64,000 nucleotides of DNA, from positions 6,992,464 through 7,056,463 of the forward strand of contig NC_037602.1 in assembly GCF_003073045.1 (NCBI RefSeq), in the 5' to 3' direction. This document shows, one piece after another, positions 1 to 12,800 of the stretch; position 1 is the stretch's first letter, and each line of letters opens with the position of its first letter. A program made the translations under genes and the position numbers. The stretch comes from Pomacea canaliculata (lineage: Eukaryota > Mollusca > Gastropoda > Architaenioglossa > Ampullariidae). The notes below the pieces were generated by a model, which ran no database searches, was not told the origin of the DNA, and was given only the letters and a program-made list of their open reading frames with translations.

Positions 1-1331
1 TCGTTCTGCTTCACTACTCTAACCCATTTCTTTCGTTTTACATTTGCAATTTCTCTCGCTTCTTGAATTCCCTAGTCCAGCTCATCAATTGTGCAGTACA
101 AGGTAAGAGTCTCGCGTGTCGAGATTACACAGGTAAGTTTCTCAATTCAACATTACAGACTGTCAGCAACAAGCACAATTTACCATAAAGGAAAACAAGT
201 GGTCGACAAAAAAGAAACTGCAAACTGTTTTTAGAATTCAATCACTAACACCATGATGCGACAAAATATGCATTTTAACCATGCAGGTCTTCAGACGGAC
301 ACAATGGCACTCGAAGTTCTGTTCGCAATCAACAACAGTCACACCTATGTTAGTAAGTGAGCTCTATTACAGCAACGACACTGAAAAAAACAGAAATCAG
401 AAACATATGCGCAAATCGCACCCTTTTCCCCATGCCAGTAACACTCTTGCAAGGCCACTAAATAAAAGGCACAAACTAGCAAGCACCCTGAACATATTCT
501 TGAAGGCTTTCCATCTGCAGCCTGACCGAAAACAAACGATTTATAATGAAAAGGAGATTTGGGTTAAAGATTATTAAAAAATTCTGGAAAGGGGAGAATC
601 AATGCTATCCCTCCCATGGCAATTTAAATGTTTCCCAATTCCCATGGTATTAACAATCCTATGGACAACACTGTTTTCGGCTTTTGTTCTATAATTCCTG
701 CTACTTCACGTACAATAGATGATTCAGAGGAAAGATTTAAATCTTGATGAATGAAATAACAGTAAATTTATTTTGCAATATCAAGTATGAAATACATGTG
801 CTGTCCCATGTCCATGGGACGTTTCCCATGGGATTCTGGACAACACTGGCTTATGACTATGGATAATGAACAGAACAGGACAGAAACAAGAAAATAAGAC
901 CGAAGGAAAAAAGACGAAGAAGAACTACAACAACAAAAGAAAGAAAGATAAGAATAAAGCAAAGAAACGGAAGAATAGCAAGAAGCAGGAGGAGAATTTT
1001 GTGGTCGTAGTAAAGACAAGAGTGAATTAAAAATGAGATGACATGATGGAAGCTCAACAGTATGCCACCGTCCTTCACCCAAAAGTTCTTTCATTTTGTG
1101 TACAACATCCACTCTGTTCACATTTATTTATCCCTTCTTTTTTTTTCCGTCTATGCACTGCATCATCCCCTTCTGCAGGAAATCACACTGGCTCCTAAAT
1201 GTGTTCATTGCCGCTGATGGCCCACGCGCATCGCAGTCCTACGCCATCCTTAACTACCCTCGCAGCAGTCGCAGGGCCCGTTGGAGTTGGTGGTTGGTGG
1301 TTAGCAGCTGGGATCCTCAGGAAGGGCAGAT
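1..1331. other. Region downstream of USE1, no gene seen
   Basis: I see no supportable gene here. The part nearest 1331 should hold the USE1 3'UTR on the minus strand. A purine-rich run (about 860-1010, mostly A and G) makes long but meaningless open frames of Ser/Leu/Phe on the other strand. A short phrase, TGGACAACACTGG-like with nearby CCCATGG, occurs twice (about 640-672 and 820-850), suggesting a small local duplication. Confidence 0.5.
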
Positions 1332-4300
1332 TTATCCCTTGGGAAAGATCTTCATCACGACGACCATGAACATGAAGGTAAAGACGACGACCACCAGCAT
1401 GAGCCACACCCACCATGAGCAGGAGCGCGTGAAACCTTCCAGGCGCTCGCTCTCTGTCTGCAGCTTGCCGTAGTTGGTGTCGCCATCCGGGTACTCTCAC
1501 CCAGTTTCTGGGGGCAATAAAACGACCATCAGACGCTTTCCTGCTTAGGCAGAGGTAGGACACGGAGAGAGAGAGAGGACGCCAAGAGAAAGAGAGATGA
1601 CAGAACACGAGATAGCGCTAAGACATACCAAAAGATGACAGGGTACGAGAAAGAGAGATGATAGGGTACGAGACAAAAATGACATGGTACAAGGCAGAGA
1701 TGGCACGGTACAAGGCAAAGATGACACACCAAACATAGCTTAAGACGAAAAAAAATGCACCAGACAGAAAAAGTACCCACCAAGAGAACAGAGATATGGC
1801 ACGGAATGTGATAGAGATGACACTAAGATATGGAGAGATGACAAGGCGTGAAAATAGAAAGATGACACACCAACTGACGAAAACAAGATAAAGCTAGACG
1901 AAGACAAGAAATAAAAAGAGTAGGTCAACGGTTTCTACAGGGAATGAAAGGTCAGATTCCTTTCTCCCATAACACGAACACTTTGTATATGTGAAACTTC
2001 TAAGGGTTTTTTTTTTCTTTTCTGAAACTAGCGACTTAAGAGCGCTGAATAACTGGGAAACACAAACACCAGAATTCATGTCTAGTACCTGCAAAAAATA
2101 AAAATGAGCCTTAAGGAAACTAAGTTTGGTGTAAGTTTCTATGTGTGTGTATATATATATAAACAAACATCCACACACTCTTCAAAATTATCCTTCAGAC
2201 ACTCCTCTGAAATACCCATCAATAATGATTTGTAGGCGCTACCTGAATAGTTAACTCGTGATGCAGTCAAACCAAGCCCCTTTATGCCTCTTACTCAAAA
2301 AACGGACGAAACGATAGGAAAAGATGATAGGAGGAGGGTTAAAAATCCACGAATGATGAATATTCAAACATTTTCATCCCTCCGTTTTTTCAGAAGTGCC
2401 CCTCTCTTCCCCATCTCCTGCTCAGCATGAATTTTCTCGATCCCTGAAGCAAGCTGGCTGAGCTACCTCACCTTGACGTCCTCGCGCACGACACGCCCAG
2501 CGTCCGCCATGTTCTGCTTCAGGGCGCGTGCGTGCGCCAGCATCTCTTCGGCTAGCCGCTCCTGCATGCGGTGGTGGTGCTGCAGCAAACTGTCGATGTC
2601 GGAGCTGGTGGGTTCTCCGCCCGCGCTGGCCACGCTGCGATGCCGCACGTCTGTTTGTGGACAGAGAAGTGACCCACTACACCACTCGCCATATCCACCT
2701 TTTTAACAGGTCTACGCAAATGTATAATGCTTTGTTTGTTGTTTTGAAATCGCTGGGTGAAGCTCAGCATAAGATACTATTTTCTCAAAATCTATACAAG
2801 CGATCGCCTCCATTCTCGAGATAAAAGCGCAAAAGAATAATTATACAGAGAAATGAGTCACATTCGGGACGGCGGATATGTCCAGGGATATAACAAATGG
2901 TGCACACTGGCAGAGCTGTGACCTCAGCAATGTTATGTTTCTGGCCGCTCTCTGTGATTGGTGATGTTTGTAGGTCTGTATTCGAGAATGAAAAAGCGGA
3001 ATGGGGGAGTGGGAGATTACTCAGATTTCATAGTATGCTTTCTTGTATTGAGATTATATAAAAGACCTTCATGTGACTATGTGAGCGTCTGCATACGCCA
3101 TAAGTATGATGAATTTCGAAGTTAGGGCAAACAAAACCAGAACGATTTAAAAATTAATTATATTAGATAAACAAATTCAGAAAATCAAGTTAAAACCACC
3201 ACATAAACGCTGAGTGCGGGAGATAAATCATAATGCACAATAACTGCTTCCACTCGAATTTATTGTCTCCCTTTAATCAGCAACACTAAAATAAAACAAA
3301 AATACTAATCTACCCACCCCTCTCTATGCTCAACTGTCACGAGGTACTGTTACTCTTTAACAAAGCGTATCATGAGGATTGTTTCATGTTCTCTACAATC
3401 ATGCTCATTTTAATATTGCTGAGTTAGAATTTATAATAGGTAATCTTGTGCCAGATGTGCATAAATCAAAACATCTTGTTCATTCATATAAATATACTCT
3501 TCAGTGATTGTAAACCCTGTTTTCAAAGTCAGAAAAACACGGTGATAAAATGTCAAAAAAGTCAGAAACTATTATGAGTTAAAAATGTCATGCAAAACAC
3601 TATTTTCTCTGCTGGTAGACCATAAGTCTTTGTAAATACAAAATTCTATCATTTACTCGGGAAAATCTGAACAATTTATAGTTATGTTCTTCATTTTTAT
3701 GTTGTAAAAAAAATTTCTAAAACATACAAAGAACCGACTGTGGATGGCTCTTAATAATTTTTCAACAAAGTCAGCCCCACTTCTTCCCTCCATCACTCAA
3801 CATCATAAGCATATAAAATGATTTTTGGGAAGGTTTGACTGTACTAGACACAAAAACACAGATAAATGTAAGAGCATGCAACCCCCACACACACACATAC
3901 ACAAACACATAGAGCAACACTATTACCATGATTTGCTGAATAACTATTCTCTCTCACAACATGTAGTTTTTGCCACTGCTAAAATTTAAAATCAATACCA
4001 GTTGTGTTGCGCAGCCCTAACAGTTCCTGTTGCATATCCTCATGGCTCAGCACTTTGGCTCGAATTTGCAGGTGGCGGGCTGGTACATTGTTGGGACTTG
4101 CGCTACTTGTGGCAGCCTCTCTGTAGCCAGAACCTTTTCTGCACCTGTAGGCTATTCCAAAACATAAGTTCAAAGACATGATCCAAAACTCAATTGTGCA
4201 ACAAAAATGTTTTATCTTTCTTTGCCTTATCATTGACTTAGAAACGAAAATAATCAATTAACTAAACTCTGATACAAAATAATACATCTCACTTAAATAG

Positions 4301-5677
4301 CACTTTTCACCAGCATCAAAGCCAGGTTCAAAGCACTTAAATACAGTCAGGCCCATGAGCACACTTCTTTTTAGGGTAGGCTTCAAATGCACCTTCATAC
4401 ACAGACATGTACACAGCACAATGTAACTTTGCATGCACATTCACTTATGCACAAGCAGAGATGGAGGAGGACCAGAGTATTTAATGATAGTCAGCTATGT
4501 GAGCAGGTGTCGCATTCAAAAAAAAAAGTGCTTAAAGAAAATATTAATTAAAATTACATTGATGTAAAAGGAACTTAAATTTTTAAGATAAATTATCAGG
4601 AAAACAATACTATCACTGAGCAAAATATTCAAATCTAGTCAGCATTTATAAACTAATGAAGCAATAAGCAAACTAGTTAAGATCATGTTTTACGTAAAAA
4701 TGTATGTCTTTACTCTTCTAAAGACCTTTTAATAAGCTCACCATTTTTTCCACAGCTATGAGACCTTTCAAAAGGTCAACTTTTTTCTGGTATTCACTTA
4801 ATGTCTCCTGTGGAGGACGACTGAAAAAAATTTTTGCTCATCACACACACATATATATATATGAAACAAGTTGTTCAAACTGCATATAAATACTTATTGT
4901 GTATGAGCAAACTTCCATGATAACAATCACAGTTCATGGACAACATTGTAAGACATACTTTTCTCACAGGATTAAAAAATGTCAAAATAATGGATTTTTT
5001 TATTTTTAAGATCAGTTAAGTACTAATTTTTATGATGAATAAAAAACGTTTTTGATTTCTACTTTTGCCTGCATTTGAGTTACTAAATAGCAAACATAAA
5101 AATAAGTAAATGTAAGTAAAAAAAAAATCATAGGAGAAAAACCTGTAGTAAACAAACAGTCTTGAAACATATACCTGTGTGCCTTTTTTATTTCAGTCAG
5201 CTGATCCTGCAGGGCTCCAATAAACTGTAACAGCCAAAGCCTTATTAATTTTTTATGAATCTTAAAATTCTGGAGAAATTATCAATGTTATGCAGATTAT
5301 CTCTGTTCTCAGAACAGTGCATCATATACAGATACGAGTATGAAAACAAAGAATATTTAATCCAGCCTGTCAAATTTTATGTACTATGGAAAATGTGTTC
5401 TAAGCCATGTATTCTTTACGCATAAAATGTGCACCTTAGCAACTGATCATTGCTAAAGATCCCTAAAGTGTAAAGCAGACGACATTTTTCAACCCTTAGA
5501 ACATCTGCGTGTATTTGCGTCTAAAAAGTTATCAATTATCTATTATCAACCAAACGTTTTCAAAACTATAACTGCCTTTTCAAGTCTCCAGTCTCTAGAT
5601 TCCTTGTCTTCAGCCATTGTTTCACAACGGTGAAGAAGTCTGTTAAAATTAACTTCTTGACGTGTAGAGCCAGCCAT
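1332..5677 (-). CDS. USE1: Vesicle transport protein USE1 (ER Qc-type SNARE)
   Basis: USE1 is a tail-anchored SNARE of the endoplasmic reticulum that acts with syntaxin-18, SEC20 and SEC22 in Golgi-to-ER retrograde fusion. Exons on the minus strand: 5677-5576 (starts MAGSTRQEVNFNRLLHRCE), 5224-5175, 4820-4742 (LSEYQKKVDLLKGL), 4144-3999 (ARHLQIRAKVLSHEDMQQEL), 2650-2472 (QERLAEEMLAHARALKQNMA) and 1507-1332. The last exon has LQTESERLE, then a hydrophobic tail anchor (WWVWLMLVVVVFTFMFMVVV) and KIFPKG-stop, as in the family. Oddities: the first intron uses a GC donor; the phases of the exons ending at 4742 and starting at 4144 do not match, so one small exon between them is probably missing from my model; and the last exon appears one base short between MA and DTNYGKL, unless a later acceptor is used. 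Family identity is secure; the exact protein is not. Confidence 0.87.
1570..1740. repeat. Degenerate minisatellite in the last USE1 intron
   Basis: Imperfect head-to-tail units of about 22-25 bp, built on phrases such as GAGAGATGACAGGGTACGAG and ATGGTACAAGGCAGAGATGG, run through this stretch. The array is purine-rich and weaker copies seem to continue to about 1870. It lies in the intron between USE1 exons 2472-2650 and 1332-1507. Confidence 0.6.
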
Positions 5678-6272
5678 GTTTGATTCACATAGAATAACAC
5701 GTTTCCGCCACTGAAGAGTTAGACCGCCTCACAGCTGAGCAATCACTTCCGGATTATTAGGTTAGCTCACCACAGAGACCACCCTTAGTGGCGTCGTCAA
5801 TGGCAACGGAAAGCTACGCCAAGTGCTCCTGCGACAACATTTTTTAAATGTAAAAGTAAAGTGAATCAAGGAACTAATCTGCTCGTAAACATTGTCTGTT
5901 ACCTACTCTACATGTTGGACAAGATTTGTAAAATAAACAAAGAGGTAAAGAAATGTAAGAATTTATATCTGGGTTAAATATGCTCGATCGTCCATCGATC
6001 GAGTCATTGTGAGTAAATGTGCATGAGCTGAAAGTTTTTTTGATCCACAGATCTTCTGTAATTCTATTGTCGTACACCATAAAGCTATTTTGCTCATTCT
6101 TCTGTATGGATTTACAAGTAACGTTGACAAACTGCATAGACCACCAGCAGTTCCACCTCGCGCACTCCTTGTATAATAAATTCCTTTATGGATACATATA
6201 CCAGAATTGATGTGATGCTATCTAAATATGAATATAAATGATTTATTTTCTGTCGTTTACAGAAACAACAGC
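5678..6272. promoter_or_regulatory. Shared intergenic promoter region of USE1 and the SAXO-like gene
   Basis: The two start codons face away from each other about 595 bp apart. A splice acceptor (AG at 6261-6262) just before the plus-strand start shows that this gene has an upstream noncoding exon somewhere in this interval. No TATA box is placed convincingly on either strand. A divergent promoter is inferred from geometry only. Confidence 0.45.
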
Positions 6273-9200
6273 ATGGAAGGAAGTTCTACATTACGTGGCT
6301 CAAACAAATCTCATTCAAAAGCAATTAGCAACATCCTCAATGATGATCTGTTAACATCACCATCTCATATGAGTGTGTTTAGAGAAGATTACCCTGTCCA
6401 TGAAACATACAGACCATCTGAAATTGCCAGACCTCCACCACTAGGGGACATTATGCACAAAGATGAAAAATATTTCTGCAACCATACTTCTGAAACAGTA
6501 CGTACTGTTTTATTTTATTCCAAGACACCTTTACATCCACAACAGAAAAAAAACAAAGCTTTATTAATTGTTACAGATTTTTTCTAGTCACTTGATTGTA
6601 GACTTTAAAGGTATAATGGGTGAACTTTTTTTCCAATGACAGTGTAAAGCTTGATCAGTACAAGACACATATATATTATCAAAATATTTAGGTGAATATA
6701 TTTTTGCCATTCTCAGAATACAAACCTATAAAAATTATCAGGAACAAAGAAAGCTCAGACATGTGACCTCACATTTGCACGCAGATATACTTATTTAACA
6801 TGTAGTCCTAGGCTTCCTGTTCTAACACATTTGTATGCAGTCCTGATATCTGGGTTTTCGACCTTTTTCTGTGCCTATTTGTAGGCATGTATTTCAAGAA
6901 GAGAATTAAATGGAGTATTAACCAAATTTGGGAAAATGGCATTTTACAGCAAACTTTATCTAGTGTTATTTAAAGAAAAAAAAAATAGACCTTCATGCCA
7001 ATGGTTTTCCTAATTAATTTTAAAAGAATTTTTTAATTAGGTGTTTTCATTAGTGTAAGTAATGATAATCATTACCGTCATCAAAATAAAATATCTATAA
7101 ACCTAATTAACTGCAGTTTAAAATACTGCCCACCATGGTTACTTTATTAAACAGACAAATGTAGCACAATAACTTAATAATAACCACACAACACACTACT
7201 GCAAATAAATGAATTATATGAATTTTCTGATTTTTAGTAAATATATGATATATTTGCCTTTTTATGTTTTTAGTCCTCTCACTGTTTTTCACAGATACAA
7301 AAATAATCATACTGATGGATAATCATTCCTGTTGTCAGTCAAAACTGTTTTACTTTCCAGGTTGCATCTTTTGAGTATCGTCCAATGGCTAAACCTGTGT
7401 TAAAAGATATTCAGAATAAACTGCGTGTGACAAACTTCAGAATGGAAAAGGACCCCACCAAGGTTAATGTCTTTGAAACTACACATGATCATTATTACCA
7501 ACCAAAACGCAGTGTACAGGTGAGAAGTGGGTTTGGTTGTTCAAACATCTATCAGCCTTAGACTGTTTAAAGTGAGTATGATCTTGCCTCAAAATAAGGG
7601 AGAACAAACATTATAGAAGTCCTAGGAGGCATGGGAAGTATAAATGCATCATTGCAAACTTTGTAAAGCTAAATAATATTTAAAATAATAATAAACCCAA
7701 ATAATATTCAAATTATCAACATAGTCTACACCAAGCCCTGTTTCTTCAAGTACATGGCATACTCAAAGAGAACCTTGATTTACACAGAATTTTGAAGAAA
7801 TATGTTTAAAAGGTAATTTTGCTGTGTGGTTGGGTTGTTGTTTTTTTTTAAGGAGAAAAAAGTCAAAGGTTCAACAGCATATTTTAGATCTCCCATCTTT
7901 CAAGAAGAAAAACATGATATTCCAGTGACCACATATCGTGAGATGTTTCCTTGGACATGATCCTAAAAAGCATCCTATTTCAAAAGCACCATCTGTCCAC
8001 CAAAGTAAGTTATAAATTATAATTATGATTTAACAAAAAACATTAGTTGTTAATACTTTGTCACATATTGTAAGGGTGTACATGTGAATATGTGTGCATG
8101 AGCTAAGAGTTCAATATCAAACATATGTAAGAAACTGCTTACGGGCACTCCATTTACAGAAAGTTAACCACACTGATTTTCAGAAATGTTTATTGATAGG
8201 TGGACCCTCAACAATACAAGGTGACAAGCGACTAGGACACTACGATACTACTCATGCAGATCAGTTTCAACAAAAATGGACTTCAGTTCTTCCTTCCTTT
8301 TCAGCAGTATATATATACATATTATTTTTTTTCAGTTTTCAGTCTTTTTTTTTTAATTTTCAGTTTTTCACTTTCAGCAGCTTATTTTCCTGCACTCATT
8401 TTGTACTTATGTTTTATATCTACATATTTTTCCTTTCTTTGTCAAGATTCTGCCTATCGATTTTGCATGCTTCTTAGACTACAGCTGTTTCTGTGCATGG
8501 CAGATTGCATATGGTTTTAGTGGGACAAATCAGGAAGCATAGTGTAATTTGTAGAAAGCAAAGCCAAAAAGAGTCCCTAAATTTATAATAGTCACTCACT
8601 TTGTGACAGAAATTACACTTTATATTTTATGAAAATTTTAAAGACATTTGTGAATGGAGTAAAACACTTAATATGTTGCTGTCTTGTCATTGACACAGCC
8701 TAACATGTACATATTCTGTTCTAGTTACAGGATTCATTTATTAAAACATAAAAATCTTTCACTTCGATATGCTGTTTCTCATTTTGCATTATTATTTTGA
8801 TGTTTATTTAATAGTCCTTAGCATAACTTATTAGATTAGATGAAACCAGTCTGTTATAAATTTATACTTTATTTTTACATGTTGCAGACCTTTGTAGGTT
8901 TAAGTGGGGCATTTATCACTCTCTCTTTCACACACACACAGATATAATTTTTGTCTGTCATCTTTATTATTATTCTTTTATTTCTCTTTTATTTTTGCTT
9001 TTTTTGTTTATAGAAGGAACTAAAGGCTGTAATAACTTTTAGCCATCATTAGTTGTAAATGGTAACACTGTCTTTTTTTTAAAAATTATTTTTTTGCAAC
9101 ACACCATCAAAGAACAGGTTCATTCTTGAAGTGTTTCCATTTTTAATTGATAAAGATATAAATGATATGATTTTGCAAATAATATTTCTCCTTAAGACAG

Positions 9201-12200
9201 ATAATGCCAAAGGTATGTTATGAACTGAAAGATAATCTGATTCTACCCATTTCTAAATACATAACTTTGAAATGGAATGCACATAGGTATAAAATATAAT
9301 ATATAAGCCCTCAGTGTCTTCAGAAACTTTGTCTCTTTTAAAGTATGAGTCCTCCTTTCTAATCTACATCAGCCAACATTTTAATTTTGAAAATAACAAC
9401 CAGAGCTGGCGCTAGGGGGATACTGGGCCTCAGGCAAATAGAATTGCAGGGCCTTTGGAAGCCAGAATAACATACGGTAGCAGGGTAATAAAAAATTACA
9501 GACTGTCTCATTCCGATGGTGCACTTGATAGCGCAGACCTTTGGAGGTCGCCACTGCTCACCCCTCCCCCTTCCCCAGGGCTGACCCTGTTTCCAACAAT
9601 CCCCTATACATGCTTTAGAGTAAATTGTCTATTCTCTTTCCTGGACTGTTTCATGCATTAACTTTCAATAAAAATTAGTAGTTTTTGCCTAATGGTTATG
9701 ACAGTGAGAGAAGTTGTACTTTATCCTGCGATTGCTGCTCCATTCTGTTTATGTAGGAGGACATCATAGAGACATTAAGACAAAGGGAAAACGTCTTTGA
9801 CAGTGTGTTGCTTCGTACTTTCCTTAGCTTTTTAAATGCTGAAATCTCATGCTGAATGTTGCTTTATAGTTGCAATCTTCACTTTAGCCAACAGGCACTA
9901 ACATCCCCTCAGGAGATAGAGAAATGATTGCCTTTGGGGAAACAACTATGCGTTCTTCCTACACAGACAGTGGAAATAAGTCTGTTGTTCCCTTTGATCT
10001 GTCTGGTGTAAGCAAGCAACAGCGGAAGACAAACTTCAAACTGCATGATGGTCATGGGATCTGGGATGACAACAAGAGTCTGATGGCAGTTTCCTTCATA
10101 TCAAAATCTGATAAAAGTACACAAACTAGAATTTGACATTGTGTTCAAACAGTCCAATATCGTTATCAGATTTATATTTATAGTGAAACTGTCCTAGAAT
10201 TTTTAAATTCTTGAATTTTAATTCTTTAATTTTAAAAAAATGTGTCTATGAAATACTTCGATCATTGCCATCAGATGTAATTTGTCTTCATTTCAAATTT
10301 TAACAAATCATTTTTAAAGTGTCATAGATAGTGCCAAAAGATTAATCCTCAGGATTCACATTTAGCATAGTGCTAACTCTACTTTAAAACCTTTATTTAG
10401 CACATCAATATGATGGTTCAGAATCAGACACGGGCCTTGGTGTCTGGTTACATACATGTGCCCACATGTATGTGCATGTATCATGTATATGTGCCCTGTG
10501 ATTTTATGCTTTTGTTTTATATTTGTTCATGTGACTTTGCATGTGCCTAAGTATTCAACCACTATTCCATGGATGTCGTTGTTCCCAAAAGAACTGCCTC
10601 TAAGATAGCTTTTTTTTTTTTAACTTTGGTCAGAAATGGGATCTCACATTATGCTTTAGAAGCAACATGAATGCACATAAAATTATAATTGAGACCATTT
10701 ATAGTTATATGTTATTATTTAAAATAATGTTTCTGCAGTAAGGTATAAACCAATTGTGATTTAAAGGCATGAGGAAATTAGGTATACTTTCACCATTTTT
10801 AAAATACTATATCTTCCTTATCTCTGACAATTTTTTTTTCTTTGATTATTTATTATTTTTCTTGCTAATGTATTATACATACAATATATTGCTCAAGTAT
10901 ATATGCTTTGAAATGAGACCAACTTTAACATTGTGGAAATTGTACTGAAACAATTCAAAAACAAACGTTTTCCCAGCTTTAGTTGATCGGGTAAAGCCAA
11001 GTCAACACAGAAACCACAGTTCCATTCCAGAGGGAGACACAGATCCTGAGCGTAACAAAGACCACATGGATAGCACCACATACCGATACCATATGGGCAA
11101 TGTAAGCATTCTAGCTGTTATACTAATTTCAAAGTCTGGAAAATACCATATTTTTTTTTCTTCAAACCTTAACAGAGACGTATTTGCACTTATGTCTGCA
11201 AAAAAAAAAAGAAATAAAAATAAAATGGTTTAAAGCCCTGTTTATGCTACACATAAATTGATAAAAGCCATGGAATGATTTTCACGTGAAATTGGGCAGC
11301 CTTTCTCTAGAACTCAGTTTTCAAATAGCAATCTTAACACTTAATATCAACAAGGTTTTAAAACTCTTTTTTTTATCTTAATTGGTTTGTTTTTTTTTGT
11401 GCAGCCTGCACTTGGCCTTTATAATAAAATTGTGTCTGGAGCAAATCTGCGAACAAAAAGCAGTGTATGGTTTGGTGAACCATCACTAAACAGAAAGTTC
11501 TATGAAACGACAACACATCACACATACATTCCCAAGTCTATACCTTACACTTATAAGAGGCAGAACTTTTTGAAGAAGAGCAGCATCCCTCTTGACCATT
11601 TCAGTTAGTCTCACTTTTATTATGTTGTTTTCTTTAGCAATTGTGTGTTATCTGTAAATACATACATTTGATTATTTAAAAGTCACTTAGATGTTCTGTT
11701 TTAAACAAGATTTCTCTTTAATTTCTAGTAACAGTAACAATTAAATGCTTATCAACTGTTTATAACAGTTTGTGATAAATTGATGCACTGTTGTCACATT
11801 GCTGCAATTACCAACATTTATATGGAAAAAATCTAAAAATGACAGCTTGCTGGAGATTCCTGACATATGAACTTAAACATCAACCTATTTTCTGTGTCAC
11901 TGTTTGAACAGACAGTGAAGCATATGAAACAACAATGGCACTTGACTACAAGAAATACAAGTCATCTAGAATGATTCTGAATCCTGATGCTCTTGACAGG
12001 GTATGGAAATCTTTTGTGTATTTAAAAGTGTAAGCGCTGTAAAAAAAATCATGTGCATTTCGCATTATTTTGCTCTGATCCTACAGCCAGGCCGTCTTAC
12101 CCCGCGGGCCCGAGGCAGCGGCTGACGCCCCGAGATAAGGTAGTGTTTGACACCACGATCGCCACGGTTGTTATTTAATCAAATGTGCGGGGCCCTAGGC

Positions 12201-12800
12201 AGATGCCTCATCTGCCTGGCCCTAAGCACGGCCCTGCCTACAGCATAATACTAATTTTCTATTGATTTTTTTTCAAACATCGTCTATGGATTTTTTTTAT
12301 ACTACAGATTTCTCAGTAATGTAATTTGGGATCAGTTGGTATTTGATTATTCTGCATGTCTTTTTTCATCATTAAAAATAAGACTTCATTTTTAAAAATG
12401 CTGTTACTATCTATAAAAGCAACTAGAAAAGCTAAAAAATCATTTCCCCATCACTAGAAGTTATAGACTTGAAAAATTACTTAAAATGGCAAGGAAACTT
12501 CTTTGAAGAAATATTCCTTGTGAAAAACATTTTTCAATTATAGTTAGCATCTGAATTTTTGACATTTCTGGTACAGTTATCTGCTTTTGTTTTTTCACAG
12601 ATTAGAGAGTCACACGCCTTTCCATTTTGAAAGATAGCATGGACTTAAAGACAACCAATCAGGAGATCTTCACACCTAAGACTTCTGAAAAGCTCAAGTA
12701 TGATCGAGGTCGCATGCAGCAAAGTTCAGTCCCAATGGGAACTTTTTCTGCAACAGAGCCTGTAAAAACACTAGGCAGCCAGAACTCAGAAGTGTTCTGA
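6273..12800 (+). CDS. Probable axonemal microtubule-associated protein (SAXO/TEX45-like)
   Basis: Nine coding exons: 6273-6497, 7361-7519, 7853-8004, 8164-8285, 9888-10116, 10983-11101, 11405-11603, 11912-12000, 12606-12800 (about 495 aa). Phases agree throughout except inside exon 3, where one extra base after MF takes the frame to a stop. Skipping that base gives MFLGHDPKKHP and the phase that exon 4 needs. The protein has no signal peptide or membrane segment and is rich in Thr, Tyr, Lys and His. A loose motif of the form S-x-I-P-x-G-D followed by T-T-x-x-Y recurs about five times: STIQGDKRLGHYDTTH, TNIPSGDREMIAFGETTMR, SSIPEGDTDPERNKDHMDST, SSIPLDHFNSEAYETTM, SSVPMGTFSATEP. Spaced short repeats of this kind are typical of ciliary microtubule inner or lumen proteins such as SAXO, TEX45 and PPP1R32. 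The gene is real on splice evidence; the family name is an inference. Exon 4's donor (CA|GTTCTT) is weak. Confidence 0.75.
9401..9589. mobile_element. Probable hAT-type MITE in an intron of the SAXO-like gene
   Basis: The left end (CAGAGCTGGCGCTAGGGGG) and the reverse complement of the right end (CAGGGTCAGCCCTGGGG) are imperfect inverted repeats of the CAGGG type used by hAT transposons. Eight-base target duplications are not convincing here, so this copy is older or the limits are slightly off. It lies between exons 4 and 5. Confidence 0.5.
12088..12236. mobile_element. hAT-type MITE with perfect 8-bp target duplication
   Basis: A 149-bp GC-rich insert in the last intron of the SAXO-like gene. 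It starts CAGGCCGTCTTA and ends CTAAGCACGGCCCTG, giving related inverted termini (CAGG-CCGT-CTTA against CAGGGCCGTGCTTA). The same eight bases, CCTACAGC, flank it at 12080-12087 and 12237-12244, which is the target-site length of hAT elements. It has no coding capacity. Confidence 0.82.

Noticed and set aside
768-1121. Serine/leucine-rich frame on the minus strand
   Set aside because: It is the reverse of a purine-rich run; the amino-acid bias comes from base composition alone.
8094-8520. Overlapping frames with long Phe/Ser tails
   Set aside because: Only 8164-8285 is a real exon; the rest is T-rich intron read through.
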